DNA of 64,000 nt from Candidatus Synoicihabitans palmerolidicus (GCA_020809425.1 JAGGDC010000001.1:496001-560000); one strand, 5' to 3'; shown: positions 21,294 to 30,715, counted from the stretch's first letter. The notes: generated from the letters alone by a model not told the origin. Numbers and translations are program-made.

Positions 21294-21392
21294 CAAGGTT
21301 GGGAGCTTGGGTAGGGTTGTGACGAAAGCAAAGCCGGGAATTGCGGCGGCAGTCGGTTCGACGGTGGTTTCTGGCGAGAGGTTCCCGTGGCC

Positions 21393-21788
21393 TCAGGGGG
21401 GTGGCGGGGGTGTTTCGGCGGGCGGCGGAGTGGTTTCACTGGGGAATACGATGTCTTCCGTTGCGGCGGCTATTTCGGCGAGGGCGCGTTGGAGGGCAGG
21501 GTCTTCGCCTTGGGTGGCCGTGACGACAGGACGCCCGCTGGAGAAGTCGATCGTTTGACCGTCTTCCAAGACCGTGGGCGGAGGGGAAGCAGCGGGAGGC
21601 ACGGCGATTTCGTCGACAACGCGCGGAGGCGGTGCGGGGACGACCTCGGGTGCGACGTTAATGGGTTGAGCGCTGGAAGAAGTTTCTGGCGGGCTCGCCG
21701 ATCGAGTGCGCAGGATGCGGGACAAAAGGAATGCGATGGCGAGGATTGCTATCACGACAATGGCGCGGGTGCAACGTTTTCGGTTCAT
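21393..21788 (-). CDS. Small Pro-rich membrane-anchored protein of unknown function
   Basis: 131 residues from ATG 21788. A basic start (MNRKRCTR) precedes one membrane helix (AIVVIAILAIAFLLSRIL), then a Pro/Ala/Val-rich linker, a short acidic block (EDPALQRALAEIAAATEDI) and a Pro-rich end. The layout suggests a single-pass inner-membrane protein with its tail in the periplasm. I do not recognise the family. It lies just upstream of the LysM coiled-coil gene in the same direction, about 100 bases apart, so the two may have formed an operon for an envelope function. The open frame carries no visible lesion. Confidence 0.55.
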   Translation of the reverse strand: MNRKRCTRAIVVIAILAIAFLLSRILRTRSASPPETSSSAQPINVAPEVVPAPPPRVVDEIAVPPAASPPPTVLEDGQTIDFSSGRPVVTATQGEDPALQRALAEIAAATEDIVFPSETTPPPAETPPPPP

Positions 21789-21832
21789 CGCGGCGAAATA
21801 TAGCCCAATGGAGGCTCCATGTCGAATCCCGT

Positions 21833-22715
21833 TCAAGCGAGGGCGAGGGCGGTGAGTCCCAGGACCATGCCAGTGGCGCACCAGAGGCGGCGAGGCGCGT
21901 GGGCTTCCTTGAAAACGCGGGCGCCGAGGAACGCCCCGATGAGGATACTGAATTCGCGGGCAGGCGCGACGTAGCTCACGTGAGTGAAGCTCAGAGCGGT
22001 CAGCACGAGCACGTAGGCGAGAGGCGAAAGGGTGGCCATGATGAGCACCTCGCGACGATGTTGGCGCCAAATGGACGCCACGGCGACACGACGTGACCAG
22101 GCGAACGGCGCAAGCAGGCCGGTGAATTCGATGTTGGTGAAACCGTCAAATACGACCGGATTGACATGGTGATGATCGACCACGTGGCGATCCCAGACGG
22201 TGTAGCTGGCGATGAAGGACCCGGCGATGAGCGCATTGCGCAGGGCAATGCCCTGAGACAAAGGATATCCGCATCTTGGCTGGGTTGCCAGAGGCGTTCC
22301 CCGTGGCTGAGAAAAAAGATGCTCACTACGATGATGAGACCCCCGGCGAGACCCAGAAGCGTTGGACGTTCACCCAAGAAAAGAATGGCCCCAAGAGTGG
22401 CGATGAGCGGAGCGCTCCCGCAGACCAACGGGTAAATGAAAGAGAAGTCGCCACTCCGGTAGGCGCGTTGCAAGTAGAATGCGTAACCGGTTTTGAGCAC
22501 GGTACTGACGGCGATGACCCACCAGGCAGCCGTGGTGAGGTGGAGCCCATCCTGCCAGAGGGCAATACCGGAGAGGATAGGAGTGTAGAAGCGACCATGA
22601 CCAAACCGACGGTGCAGACAAAAGGGAGGTCGCTGCCGACGCGTTTGGCGGCGAGATTCCACGTGGCGTGGAGCACCGCGGCGGTAAGCACGAGGAGGAG
22701 AGCGGTGATGGTCAT
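21833..22715 (-). pseudogene. Broken EamA/DMT-family transporter
   Basis: ATG 22715 starts TITALLLVLTAAVLHATWNL and an AKRVGSD segment, the usual first helix and loop of EamA drug/metabolite exporters. After a frame change near 22590 the reading continues (WWVIAVSTVLKTGYAFYLQR, FSFIYPLVCGSAPLIATLGA, FLGERPTLLGLAGGLIIV). A second change near 22270 leads to the C-terminal half (ALRNALIAGSFIASYTVWDR, APAREFSILIGAFLGARVF). Ten helices in two EamA repeats are all present. Two indels inactivate it. Confidence 0.85.
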
Positions 22716-22846
22716 TCAGGGAAGCACAGGAAGGCTGGCAGGCAGAAAACTGAAAAGGGCGTGGGTTGCGCAGCGAGGGTAACTGGTCGTTAGGGAGATT
22801 GAGTCGTGACGCGCGGGTGAGCCGCGGCAATGTGACCTTCTTGCTC

Positions 22847-23968
22847 ATGATTTTGTCGTCCTACCTGAAAGAATCCCGCCGCACGATGGTGTTGGCGGGG
22901 CCGATTATTGTCGGGCAAGTGAGCCAAATGCTGATGTCCGTCACGGACAGCGTGATGATTGGTCACGTCGGAAAAGTGCCACTGGCGGCGTCGGCCTTTG
23001 CCGGGAGTATCTGGGGCATGTTTTTTATCGTCGGGGTGGGTATGATGATTTCGATGACGATCAAGGTTTCGCAGGCGCACGGCAAAGCGGATGATCGGGA
23101 AGTGGCCACGTGGATGAAGCATGGTGTGGTGTTGGGTGGCGTGGTGGGGTTATTGGGGGCGGTATTGATGGTGGCGTTGGAGACGCAATTGCACCGGTTT
23201 GGGCAGCCCCCGAGGTGTTGGCGTTGGCGGGGCCATTTTACACCCTGATTGCGATTTCGTTGGTGCCGACCCTGATGTTTCAAGTGCAGTGGCAGTTCGC
23301 GGAATCGTTGGACCAGACAGTGGTGCCGATGGTGTTGATGCTGGTCGGGGTGGCGTTGAATGTAGTCCTGAACTGGGTGTTTATATACAGGAACCTGGGG
23401 GCGCCGCAGATGGGGCTGACGGGGGCAGGGGTGGCGACCTTCATTTCGCGAACTCTGGGTGTGGCGTGCATATTGATATGGATCACCCGTGAGCCGGGGG
23501 TTGCGGTCGGCTTGGCCGCGGAATTGGACGGCGGGCTACGTTTGGGAGCGGTTTTGGCGGTTGTTGGGGATTGGGGTGCCAATTGCGGTGAGTTTATTGT
23601 GCGAGACGGCGGCGTGTGGGGCGGCGGCGATCATGATGGGATGGATCGGTGCAACGGCCTTGGCGGCGCATCAGATTGCGATCACGTGTGCGGCGTTTAC
23701 GTTCATGATTCAGCGCGGGCTGACTGACGTGATAGTGCCAACGGCAATTACAGCGTTGGCTTATTGGGGACTGGCGTTGCCCATGGGGTATTGGATGGGA
23801 ATGCGAACGGGGGCGGGCCCCATGGGGATCTGGTATGGACTGGCCGCAGGACTTATTTTTGCGGCGGTGGCGCTGAACCTAGGTTTGCGCGAAGGACTCG
23901 GCCGGAGCATTTGTCACGTATTACGTGACAAATGGGAGGGGGGCATGGCAGGGCGGTTTGTAACGTAA
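22847..23968 (+). pseudogene. Broken and internally deleted MATE-family efflux pump
   Basis: ATG 22847 begins ILSSYLKESRRTMVLAGPII, and the MATE signature MLMSVTDSVMIGHVGKVPLA follows. Frame changes near 23210 and 23510 separate three pieces. In the third, AAHQIAITCAAFTFMIQ is joined directly to RGLTDVIVPTAITALAYWG; in full-length NorM-like proteins roughly 90-120 residues lie between these motifs, so an internal deletion is inferred. The present span encodes about 370 residues against the usual 440-460. The final residues are encoded through a palindromic repeat, suggesting that the original stop codon is lost too. Family role: Na+- or H+-driven drug export. Confidence 0.85.
23909..23933. 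repeat. Short palindrome, family copy 1
   Basis: Perfect 12-bp arms around one central T: ATTTGTCACGTA and its complement. It lies at the end of the broken MATE gene. The same core recurs at 36440-36464, and an A/T-swapped variant at 23958 and 25827. Confidence 0.85.
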
Positions 23969-23978
23969 TATGTTACAA
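23958..23978. repeat. Short palindrome, family copy 2
   Basis: Arms TTGTAACGTA and TATGTTACAA around a central A, with one G-T mismatch. It overlaps the stop codon of the DUF167 gene (minus strand) and sits 24 bases from copy 1, between two converging genes. Confidence 0.75.
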
Positions 23979-24239
23979 CTTGGCGAGACGGATGCGGAGG
24001 GTGGGGGCGTCGAGGCCGGCGATGCGGACACGTTTTTGGCGGGCAGTGGTGCCGGTGGCCAGAGGGACGGCCCCTTTGGGCAATCCGAGGGTGGCGGCGA
24101 GGAAGCGGCAACGCTCGGCGTTGGCTTTGCCGTCTACGGGCGGGGCCTTGATTTTGACCTTGAGGGAGTCTCCGAGCCAGCCGACGACTTCGCTACGGGC
24201 GGCGTTGGGGACGGCTTTGATCGGGAGGACGGTGTTCAA
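23973..24239 (-). CDS. DUF167 (YggU) family protein
   Basis: 88 residues, intact, with TTG start at 24239. The sequence contains IKAVPNAARSEVVGWLGDSL, KVKIKAPPVDGKANAERCRF and LRIRLAKL, the hallmark order of the DUF167/YggU fold; PPVDGKAN is the family's most conserved motif. The biochemical role is not established. The start overlaps the stop of the upstream PLP-enzyme gene by four bases (TTGA), so the two are probably translationally coupled. The stop codon lies inside a palindromic repeat. Confidence 0.9.
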   Translation of the reverse strand: MNTVLPIKAVPNAARSEVVGWLGDSLKVKIKAPPVDGKANAERCRFLAATLGLPKGAVPLATGTTARQKRVRIAGLDAPTLRIRLAKL

Positions 24240-25738
24240 GCCGGGAGGGCAGCGGCGAGGGCTGCGATGATGTCGGAGGCGGGTTCGGTGCCGACGGAGA
24301 GGCGCAGGAGATCCGGGTCGATCCCGGCGGCAGTGAGCTCGGCGCGACCGGGTTCACTGGAAATGAGATCGTAGTGCGCAAGGTAGATGAAGGGACAGAT
24401 GAGGGTCGTCTTCATGCCGAAGCTGGGACCTTTGGCGAGAGCGAGACGATCGTAGAAATCTGCGAGGCGGCCGCGCACGGTGAAGCTAATAATACTGCCG
24501 ATATGATCGGGGGTGCGGGCGATTTTGAGGTAGTTATCCTTGGAACCGGGTTGCAGGGCCCAAAAGACTTTGGAGATGGCAGGGTGTTGGCGGAGAAATT
24601 CGACGACGGCAGCGGCGTTGGTGTTGGTTTGGGCGACAACGGCGGGATAATCGGCGATTTGGCGGGCGAGCTCGGCGAGATCACGATCGTAGATGGGGTC
24701 GGTGCGGCGGGCGATCCGGGTGCGGAGCCAATCAGCGTCGGGGCCGGTGGGGTTGATCGCGCTGACTCCGGCGATGATGTCGCCGTCGGAGCTGGCGTAT
24801 TTGGTAAGGCTGTTGACGACGATGTCGGCGTGGGGGAGCACGCTTACATTGAGGGGGGACACGAGGGAGGGATCGATGATGAGTCGACCCTCGTGGCGGT
24901 GAGTGAGCTCGGCGATGGCGGCGAGGTCGGCGGTTTGTACGAGAGGGTTGGTGGGGGCCTCGGTGACGAGTCCGGCGAAACGATCGTCGGCGGAACGGAT
25001 GGTGGCCTCGAGAGTGGCGAGGTCGGTGACGTCGCGCAGGGCGATGTAGTTGGCAGGATCGCCACTGAAGCGTTTGAGTTGAGAAATCGTGTCGAGGTAG
25101 AGCCAACCGAACTGGATCCATACGGTGCGACCGCGGGAGGCTTGGAGGTCAGCGAGAGCGCGCCAGGACGCGTGGAATGCGTTCATCCCCGAGGGTGCCA
25201 GAATGATGTCGCGGGAGGACGTGCCGGGTAAGACCTGTTGCAGATTCGCGACCACAGTCTTGAGGGAGTGGAGGGCGGGGGGCGCGGGGCGAGGGAGAAA
25301 GGGCAGTGCGCCGCGTGAGATGAGGCGGTCTTCGGCTTCGCGGGAGCTCAGGAAGCCGCCGATATTTTGCAGGTATTTTTTGGCTCGGAGAAAGAGGTCG
25401 GGATCGGTTGGGTGGGCGATGCCGTGGAGCCCCTCGTGTTTTAGACGGATGGTATGGGCGGCGCCTAGTTCGATGGTGAGGGCATCGGCGACGCGAGACG
25501 AGCAAGTGAGCCATAGCTCGTGGTCCGTCAGTCCGAGCTCGGTGGCGACGGCGGCACTGAGCTGGCGGTTGTAGCGGTGTAGGACGAAGCGGGGGTAACC
25601 GCTTTGCAAATGTTGGACGACGGCGGGGTCCTTCTCTTCATAGCCAATCACGTCGCGCATGGTGGGCAGACTGCACGAGACCGCGTGGGGGCGATTGGGA
25701 ATAGGTTGGCCGAGGAGGGGGGAGACAGGAACAGACAT
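24236..25738 (-). CDS. Cys/Met-metabolism PLP-dependent enzyme (cystathionine gamma-synthase-like)
   Basis: 500 residues from ATG 25738, undamaged. The aspartate-aminotransferase-type fold shows a cofactor-binding region SGMNAFHASWRALADLQ, TEAPTNPLVQTADLAAIAEL, the IIDPSL stretch and the Schiff-base Lys in VVNSLTKYASSDGDIIAG. The C-terminus has RTPDHIGSIISFTVRG and a typical TLICPFIYLAHYDL ending with LLRLSVGTE. These are the marks of the MetB/MetC family, which makes or breaks cystathionine or related thioethers. The N-terminal extension of about 130 residues is longer than in classical MetB, so the exact reaction is uncertain. With metX and metW in the same window, a methionine-route role is plausible. 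It is coupled to DUF167 downstream. Confidence 0.85.
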   Translation of the reverse strand: MSVPVSPLLGQPIPNRPHAVSCSLPTMRDVIGYEEKDPAVVQHLQSGYPRFVLHRYNRQLSAAVATELGLTDHELWLTCSSRVADALTIELGAAHTIRLKHEGLHGIAHPTDPDLFLRAKKYLQNIGGFLSSREAEDRLISRGALPFLPRPAPPALHSLKTVVANLQQVLPGTSSRDIILAPSGMNAFHASWRALADLQASRGRTVWIQFGWLYLDTISQLKRFSGDPANYIALRDVTDLATLEATIRSADDRFAGLVTEAPTNPLVQTADLAAIAELTHRHEGRLIIDPSLVSPLNVSVLPHADIVVNSLTKYASSDGDIIAGVSAINPTGPDADWLRTRIARRTDPIYDRDLAELARQIADYPAVVAQTNTNAAAVVEFLRQHPAISKVFWALQPGSKDNYLKIARTPDHIGSIISFTVRGRLADFYDRLALAKGPSFGMKTTLICPFIYLAHYDLISSEPGRAELTAAGIDPDLLRLSVGTEPASDIIAALAAALPA

Positions 25739-25826
25739 CGAGATTCGAACGGATACGATGCAATTAACGGCCGGCGGCCGGCAAATCTCAAAATGCGGCA
25801 AAGGCGGGCGGAGGGGAGGCGGGGAG

Positions 25827-25847
25827 TTGTAACGTAATACGTTACAA
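25827..25847. repeat. Short palindrome, family copy 3
   Basis: Perfect 10-bp arms TTGTAACGTA and TACGTTACAA around a central A. It stands between the PLP-enzyme gene start and the end of the REC-kinase pseudogene. Compared with copies 1 and 4, the C-G pair in the arm is replaced by A-T on both sides. Confidence 0.85.
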
Positions 25848-25885
25848 ACGCGGGGTGGTCGCTCTCAGGACTCGGGTGTTGGATC

Positions 25886-26956
25886 TTAGGTCCCTGGCGG
25901 AGGGCGGGGGAAGGAGAGGGTGATACTGAGGCCGCGTTTGGGGCGATTTTCGAGGAGCCAGGTGCCGTCGAGGGTTGCAGTGAGACGGCGAGCGAGGCTC
26001 ATGCCGTAGCTGCCACTGTGGGGAGTGGCATCGGCGATATTGGTCAGGGTTTCCGGGGTGATGCCATTGCCGTAGTCGGTGATGTTGACCTTGTAGATGT
26101 CTTTCGTCGACGGAGAGACTGACGTCGATGGGCTCGGTTCGGATGGAGTAGACGCAGGCGTTGTCGAGGAGCTCGGTGACAATTTTAGCGAGCAATTCGC
26201 GAGCGACGGGAGCGGTCAGAGGGGAGAGTTGGAGGCGGAGTCCTTGGATGCGTTGGTGGCGACGAGTGGTGGCTGCGGCAGCGTGGCGGATGAGTGCATC
26301 GACGGAGACGGCGGGACCGGTGGAGGCGGAAAGGGTGCCGGACTCGAGGCTGGTGAAGAGGACGAAATTCTCGAAACGGCGGTTGAGGATTTCGGCACTG
26401 GTCGTGATGGTGCGAGCGAAGTCTTTGACGTCGGTGGCGGACATGAGCTCGGCATTCATTTCGAGCACGGAGGCGCACCCGATAATTTCGTGAAGGGGTT
26501 CGATCATGTCCGCTGGGAGCAGGGCGCCGAGGTTGCGGCGCAGGGTTTGCAGTTCGCCGGAGGCCGCGGCGATGCGTTTTTGGCTACGCTCCAGGTGTTC
26601 AGGTGTTGGCGGACGATACGAAGGAGTTCGAGGTTATCGAAAGGCTTGGGCAAGTAGTCGTCGGCGCCCCCGGTCATGCCCTTGCGCATGTCGGGGAGAT
26701 CGGCGTCTCCAGTCATGAGGATGACGGGTGTTTGTTCGAGACCGGGCGATTTGCGAAGTTCGGTGAGGGCTTCGTGGCCGTTCATGCCGGGCATGCGAAT
26801 ATCGGAAACGATGATATCGGGGTGATGAGCACGCGCGAGCCGCAGACTTTTTTCACCGTCGTCGTCGGTGATCACGCGATAGCCGTCATCGGTAAAAATT
26901 TCCCCGAGCATCATGCGTAGGCCTTCGTCGTCATCGATCAGTAACAGTGTGCTCAT
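25886..26956 (-). pseudogene. Broken response-regulator/histidine-kinase fusion
   Basis: ATG 26956 starts a receiver domain with TLLLIDDDEG (acidic pocket), HHPDIIVSDIRMPGMNGHEA (phospho-acceptor Asp), VILMTGDADLPDM and ADDYLPKPFDN (conserved Lys). A frame change near 26610 links it to a helical region (IEPLHEIIGCASVLEMN) and an ATPase domain (TELLDNACVYSI). A second change near 26110 leads to the ATP lid ITDYGNGITPETLTNIADAT and SGSYGMSLARRLT. Hybrid proteins of this order occur in two-component phosphorelays. The receiver domain itself is uninterrupted and could survive as a 150-residue protein with a nonsense tail. Confidence 0.8.
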
Positions 26957-27069
26957 GGTAATGGAGGGCAGCATGTCGCGGATAGGTGGTAAGAAGGCGA
27001 CGCCGTAATTTTATCGGTCATGTTGCAAGGGAGTTGAATATTTTGTAAAGAGCGTGAACATGCGCCACG

Positions 27070-27825
27070 ATGAAATTGCTTTCCTGGAATGTGAATGGAT
27101 TGAGGGCGGTGCTGAAAAAGGACTTTGGGGACTTTGTGGTGGCGAGTGAGGCGGACGTGATTTGCTTGCAGGAAACGAAATGCCAGCCGGCTGACGTGGC
27201 GCACGTGGAGTGGCCGGAAGGTTACACTGCGTATTTCAGTGCGGCGAAAAAGAAGGGTTACAGTGGCACGGGGGTGTTGACGAAGGTGGCACCGTTGAGC
27301 GTGAGGGAAGGGATCGGGTTGGAGGAGCACGATCAGGAGGGACGTACGTTGACGGTGGAGTTTGAGGATTTTTATCTGGTGAACGTCTATGTGCCGAATG
27401 CGCAGAACGAGTTGCGACGACTGGACTATCGTCAGCAGTGGGATGCGGATTTTTGCCGGTATTTGCAGGGCCTGGAGAAGACGAAGCCAGTGGTTTTCTG
27501 TGGGGATCTCAATGTGGCGCACAAGGAGATCGATTTGGCGCGACCGAAGGCGAACGTCGGGCATCCCGGGTTTACAGAGGAAGAGCGAGCGGGGTTTGAG
27601 CGGTTTTTAGCGGCGGGTTTCGTGGACACGTTTCGCGAGTTCGAGACTGGGGCAGGGCACTACTCATGGTGGACGTACCGCGCCGGGGCCCGGGGCAAAA
27701 ACATAGGGTGGCGTATTGACTATTTCATGACGTCGGACTCGTTGCGGCCGCGATTGGAGAAGGCGTGGATCAACCCGGCAGTCATGGGCAGCGATCATTG
27801 TCCGGTGGGGGTGGTGCTCCGATGA
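27070..27825 (+). CDS. xth: Exodeoxyribonuclease III / AP endonuclease
   Basis: 251 residues, intact. Motifs in order are SWNVNGLRAVL, ICLQETKCQ (metal-binding Glu), KKGYSGTGVLTK, NVYVPNAQ, VVFCGDLNVAHKEIDLARPK (catalytic Asp, Asn), GWRIDYFMTS and VMGSDHCPVGVVL (Asp-His pair). This is the ExoIII family, which cuts DNA at abasic sites and trims 3' blocking groups in base-excision repair. GKNIGWRIDYF places it nearer the ExoA/APE1 type. Its stop overlaps the start of the SET-domain gene (ATGA), so both are probably expressed together. Confidence 0.95.
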   Translation: MKLLSWNVNGLRAVLKKDFGDFVVASEADVICLQETKCQPADVAHVEWPEGYTAYFSAAKKKGYSGTGVLTKVAPLSVREGIGLEEHDQEGRTLTVEFEDFYLVNVYVPNAQNELRRLDYRQQWDADFCRYLQGLEKTKPVVFCGDLNVAHKEIDLARPKANVGHPGFTEEERAGFERFLAAGFVDTFREFETGAGHYSWWTYRAGARGKNIGWRIDYFMTSDSLRPRLEKAWINPAVMGSDHCPVGVVLR

Positions 27826-28418
27826 AGAACCAGGACAAAACCGGACCGGACGCCATGACATCTCCCTGGGTAAGGTTGGCGGCGTCGGCGGTGCACGGCA
27901 CCGGTTTGTATGCGACCAAAGCGATAGCGGAGGGAACGCGGGTGATCGAATACGTGGGGGAAAAGATCACCAAGGCGGAATCGGACCGACGGGATAAGGC
28001 GCGGCAGGAACGACAGGAAGGCGGGGAGGACGGGTGTGTGTATTTGTTCGAATTGAACAAACGTTATGACTTGGACGGGGATGTGGAGTGGAATACCGCC
28101 CGATTGAGCAACCACTCCTGTGCGCCGAATTGTGAAACGGAGCATGTGCGGGGGCACATCTGGATAAGTGCGTTGCGGGATATTCTGGAGGGAGCCGAGT
28201 TGAGTTACGACTACGGCTTTGATTGGGAGAACTGGAAGGATCACCTTTGCCGGTGCGGGACCCCTTCTTGCTTGGGATACATCGTGAAGAAGGACCAATG
28301 GAAGAAGGTGAAGAAGGCGATCAAGGCGGAGGCGAAGGAGGCCAAACGCAAGGCGAAGGCGGAGCGGGAAACGGCGAGTAAAGGGCAGCGTAAGCAGAAG
28401 GAAAAGAAGCCCACCTAG
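27822..28418 (+). CDS. SET-domain protein (putative protein-lysine methyltransferase)
   Basis: 198 residues from ATG 27822, coupled to xth by a 4-base overlap. The SET domain shows SAVHGTGLYATKAIAEGTRV, EYVGEKIT, the knot motif RLSNHSCAPNCE (cofactor-binding NHS) and GAELSYDYGFDWENW with the catalytic Tyr. A post-SET Cys cluster (LCRCGTPSCLGYI) follows, and the last 50 residues are a Lys/Ala/Glu-rich tail. The family transfers methyl groups from SAM to lysine side chains. In bacteria its targets are mostly unknown, and nucleoid or ribosomal proteins are possible. All catalytic motifs are present and the frame is clean. Confidence 0.88.
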   Translation: MKNQDKTGPDAMTSPWVRLAASAVHGTGLYATKAIAEGTRVIEYVGEKITKAESDRRDKARQERQEGGEDGCVYLFELNKRYDLDGDVEWNTARLSNHSCAPNCETEHVRGHIWISALRDILEGAELSYDYGFDWENWKDHLCRCGTPSCLGYIVKKDQWKKVKKAIKAEAKEAKRKAKAERETASKGQRKQKEKKPT

Positions 28419-28435
28419 CGGAGGAAAACCATGAA

Positions 28436-28615
28436 GTGCGGTTGGTTTGTGATGAGCTGAACCCAGATAGGACGGTTTTTACGTTGGCCGAGCAGCGGAC
28501 GATCGGATACGGTGATCCTCCCATGAAACTGTTGCGGAAGACCTTGAACTACGTTGCAGAGCGCCAGGAACGAGTCGGGGCAGCGTTGGCGCCAGAGGGG
28601 CGAGGAGGGAAATGA
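28436..28615 (+). CDS. Small hypothetical protein coupled to cinA
   Basis: A frame open from 28394 ends at TGA 28613-28615, overlapping the cinA start by ATGA. The first plausible start is GTG 28436 (TTG 28442 is possible). The 59-residue product contains VCDELNPDRTVFTLAEQRTI and GYGDPPMKLLRKTLNYVAER, predicted helical and mixed in charge. I do not recognise the family. The tight coupling and sensible composition favour a real gene, though it could also be the tail of a decayed gene. Confidence 0.45.
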   Translation: MRLVCDELNPDRTVFTLAEQRTIGYGDPPMKLLRKTLNYVAERQERVGAALAPEGRGGK

Positions 28616-29142
28616 ATCGCGGCAGAGTTGATCTTTCGGAGCTCAAAGGGCTCTTGGGACAAGACGCCGGAGGGAAAGGAACACGGCGATTGGCGGTGGC
28701 GGAGAGTTTGACCTCCGGGCAGGTACAGCTGCGCATCGGGGCGGTATCGGGGGCATCGGCGTATTTTGTGGGTGGCATGACGGCTTACACCCTGGATCAA
28801 AAGGTCCGCCACCTCGGGGTGGACCGGGACGAGGCGGCGGCATGCAATTGTGTGAGTGCAGCAGTGGCGCGGCAGATGGCGCGAGGGGCGGTGGCGCTTT
28901 TTGATGCGGATGTGGGTGTGGCGACCACCGGCTATGCGGAAGTGTCGCCGGAGAACGGGGTCTCGGACCCCTATGCCTGGTGGGCGGTGGTGGAGCGAGT
29001 ACCGGATGGCCATTGGCAGGAAGTGGCGGGACGAGCGGTTTGTTTGGAACGGAATCGGAATGAAGTGCAGGCGATGGTGGCGGAGCGCGTGTTGGCGGAG
29101 TTGGTGGACTATTTGCAGACGATGGCGATGGCAGTGGACTAG
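28612..29142 (+). CDS. CinA C-terminal domain protein (nicotinamide-nucleotide amidohydrolase type)
   Basis: 176 residues, intact. The stand-alone CinA/PncC domain has LAVAESLTSGQVQLRIGAVS, SAYFVGGMTAYTLDQKVRHL, VSAAVARQMARGAVALFDAD and VGVATTGYAEV. PncC deamidates NMN to NaMN in the pyridine-nucleotide salvage cycle. The usual GxxGP motif after GYAEV is altered (SPENGVSDPYAWW), as in some other stand-alone homologues. The start overlaps the stop of the small upstream gene. A PlsC-type pseudogene follows five bases after the stop. Confidence 0.88.
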   Translation: MNRGRVDLSELKGLLGQDAGGKGTRRLAVAESLTSGQVQLRIGAVSGASAYFVGGMTAYTLDQKVRHLGVDRDEAAACNCVSAAVARQMARGAVALFDADVGVATTGYAEVSPENGVSDPYAWWAVVERVPDGHWQEVAGRAVCLERNRNEVQAMVAERVLAELVDYLQTMAMAVD

Positions 29143-29146
29143 GCCC

Positions 29147-30715
29147 ATGAGTGGTGAAACGTGGCTGGGCAATCTCGTGCGCATCGTGGCCAGACCGCCG
29201 CGCGGTTCTATTATCCACGTATAGAAATATCGGGTACGGTGCCCTCGGTGGGACCGGTCTTGCTGGTGTCAAACCACCCGAATTCACTCCTGGATCCCGT
29301 GCTGTTGGGGCTAGCGGCGAAGCGACCGGTGCTCCTGTTGGCGAAAGCGCCGTTGTTTGAAGTGCCGGTGTTTGGGCGGATGATCAAGGGGTTGGGCATG
29401 ATCCCGGCGTATCGGGGCAGTGACAGTAGCAGTGGGCGGATGGTGGCGAAGAATCTGGATTCATTGCGCCGGGCGGCGGAGGCGTTGGGGGGGAGAACGG
29501 TGGGGCGGTGGTTGGGATATTTCTGGAAGGGAAAAGTCATGATGATCCGCAAGTGTTGGTGGTCCGTTCGGGGGCGGCGCGGATGCGATGCTGGCCGTGG
29601 CGGCCGGAGTGAAGGGATTGCAAATTGTGCTGGTGGGGTTGAATTATGAGCGGAAGGATCGGTTTCGCACGGCGGTATCGATCAATGTGTGGGAGGCGAT
29701 GGACGCGAATCACTGGTGGGCGCAGCACGGTGGTGAGGAGCGAAGGGCGAGGCGGCTGCTGACTTCAGAACTCGCTCGAAGACTTAAAGAGGTGGCGATC
29801 CACTTGGAGGAAGCCGCGTGGGCACCGTTGGTGGAGGAAGTGGAAGGCATGTTGCCGGCATCGAGCGGGATGCGAGTGACGGGACTGTTGCGACTACGCA
29901 AGCGGGTGGCGGATGCGATCAATTATTTTCATCGATTGGATCGCCCCCGAGCGGAGGAATTAGCTACGCGACTGCAGGTATGGAGGGACCGGCGAGAAGC
30001 GGTGGGTTTGCCGGTGGATGCGCGGTATTTTCGGCAATCGATGGACCGAAGAATAGTGTCATTGGCAGGGGATGCGGTGGGACTGCTGGGGGCGTTGGGC
30101 TTGGGCATAGTGGGGCTGATGTATCACTTGGTGCCGCATGGTGTGACGCGGGTGGCGGCGGCGCGGCTGGATCAACCCGGACGGATGACAGGGGCGTTTA
30201 ACCGCATTTTAGTGGGAGTGCCGGTGTATGGTATGTGGTACACCGCCTCTGCAGTGTGGGGCTGGCACGTGTTCCAACCGTGGGTGGTTTTAGGCGGCCT
30301 GGTTTTGTTGCCGGTGGCGGGGTTGGTGGCGGTGTGGTTCGGGCGGCGACTCCGGACGGCAGGACCGATTTGGTTGGCGGAGGCGAGGTTGTTGGGGCAG
30401 AGATCCCGAGGCAGGGAGTTAAGAGCGGAACGGGCGGCGTTGGTGACTAGTTTGACAGACCTAGCCGAAGAATTCCCCGGCACCGTGGGAGCGCAAAGTC
30501 GGCGATGGGCGGTGTTGCGTCCGCCGGCGTGGTTGATGGTGAGTTTAACCACCTTGGCGGTACTGGCGGTGGCCGGGGTAGCGGCGGGTTGGTTGATGCG
30601 GGATCGGCCGCTGGAGTGGTGGTATTCGGATGCGCCGGCGTTGCAGCGCGTGGAGCCCGAGGTAATGGTGCGGCGCGTGGAGGCGGACGAGCATGGGTTT
30701 GGCCGTGGTGATTGA
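29147..30715 (+). pseudogene. Broken PlsC-domain acyltransferase with C-terminal membrane region
   Basis: ATG 29147 starts SGETWLGNLVRIVAR and then a frame change near 29195 leads to RFYYPRIEISGTVPSVGPVL. The acyltransferase motif I is present (LLVSNHPNSLLDPVLLGLA: His and Asp in the NHxxxxD box), as is ARAP-like substrate motif LAKAPLFEVPVFGRMIKGL. The glycine-rich EG motif region around 29500-29590 needs several frame changes. From 29588 the C-terminal part is open for 375 residues and includes helices and a final membrane section. The family acylates glycerol-3-phosphate or lysophosphatidate for phospholipid synthesis. The end overlaps the next gene's start. Confidence 0.8.

Noticed and set aside
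20112..21296. Tandem DNA repeats in the coiled-coil gene as a mobile or CRISPR-like array
   Set aside because: The repetition follows protein heptads and 35-40 residue units of the coiled coil and is not conserved at DNA level.
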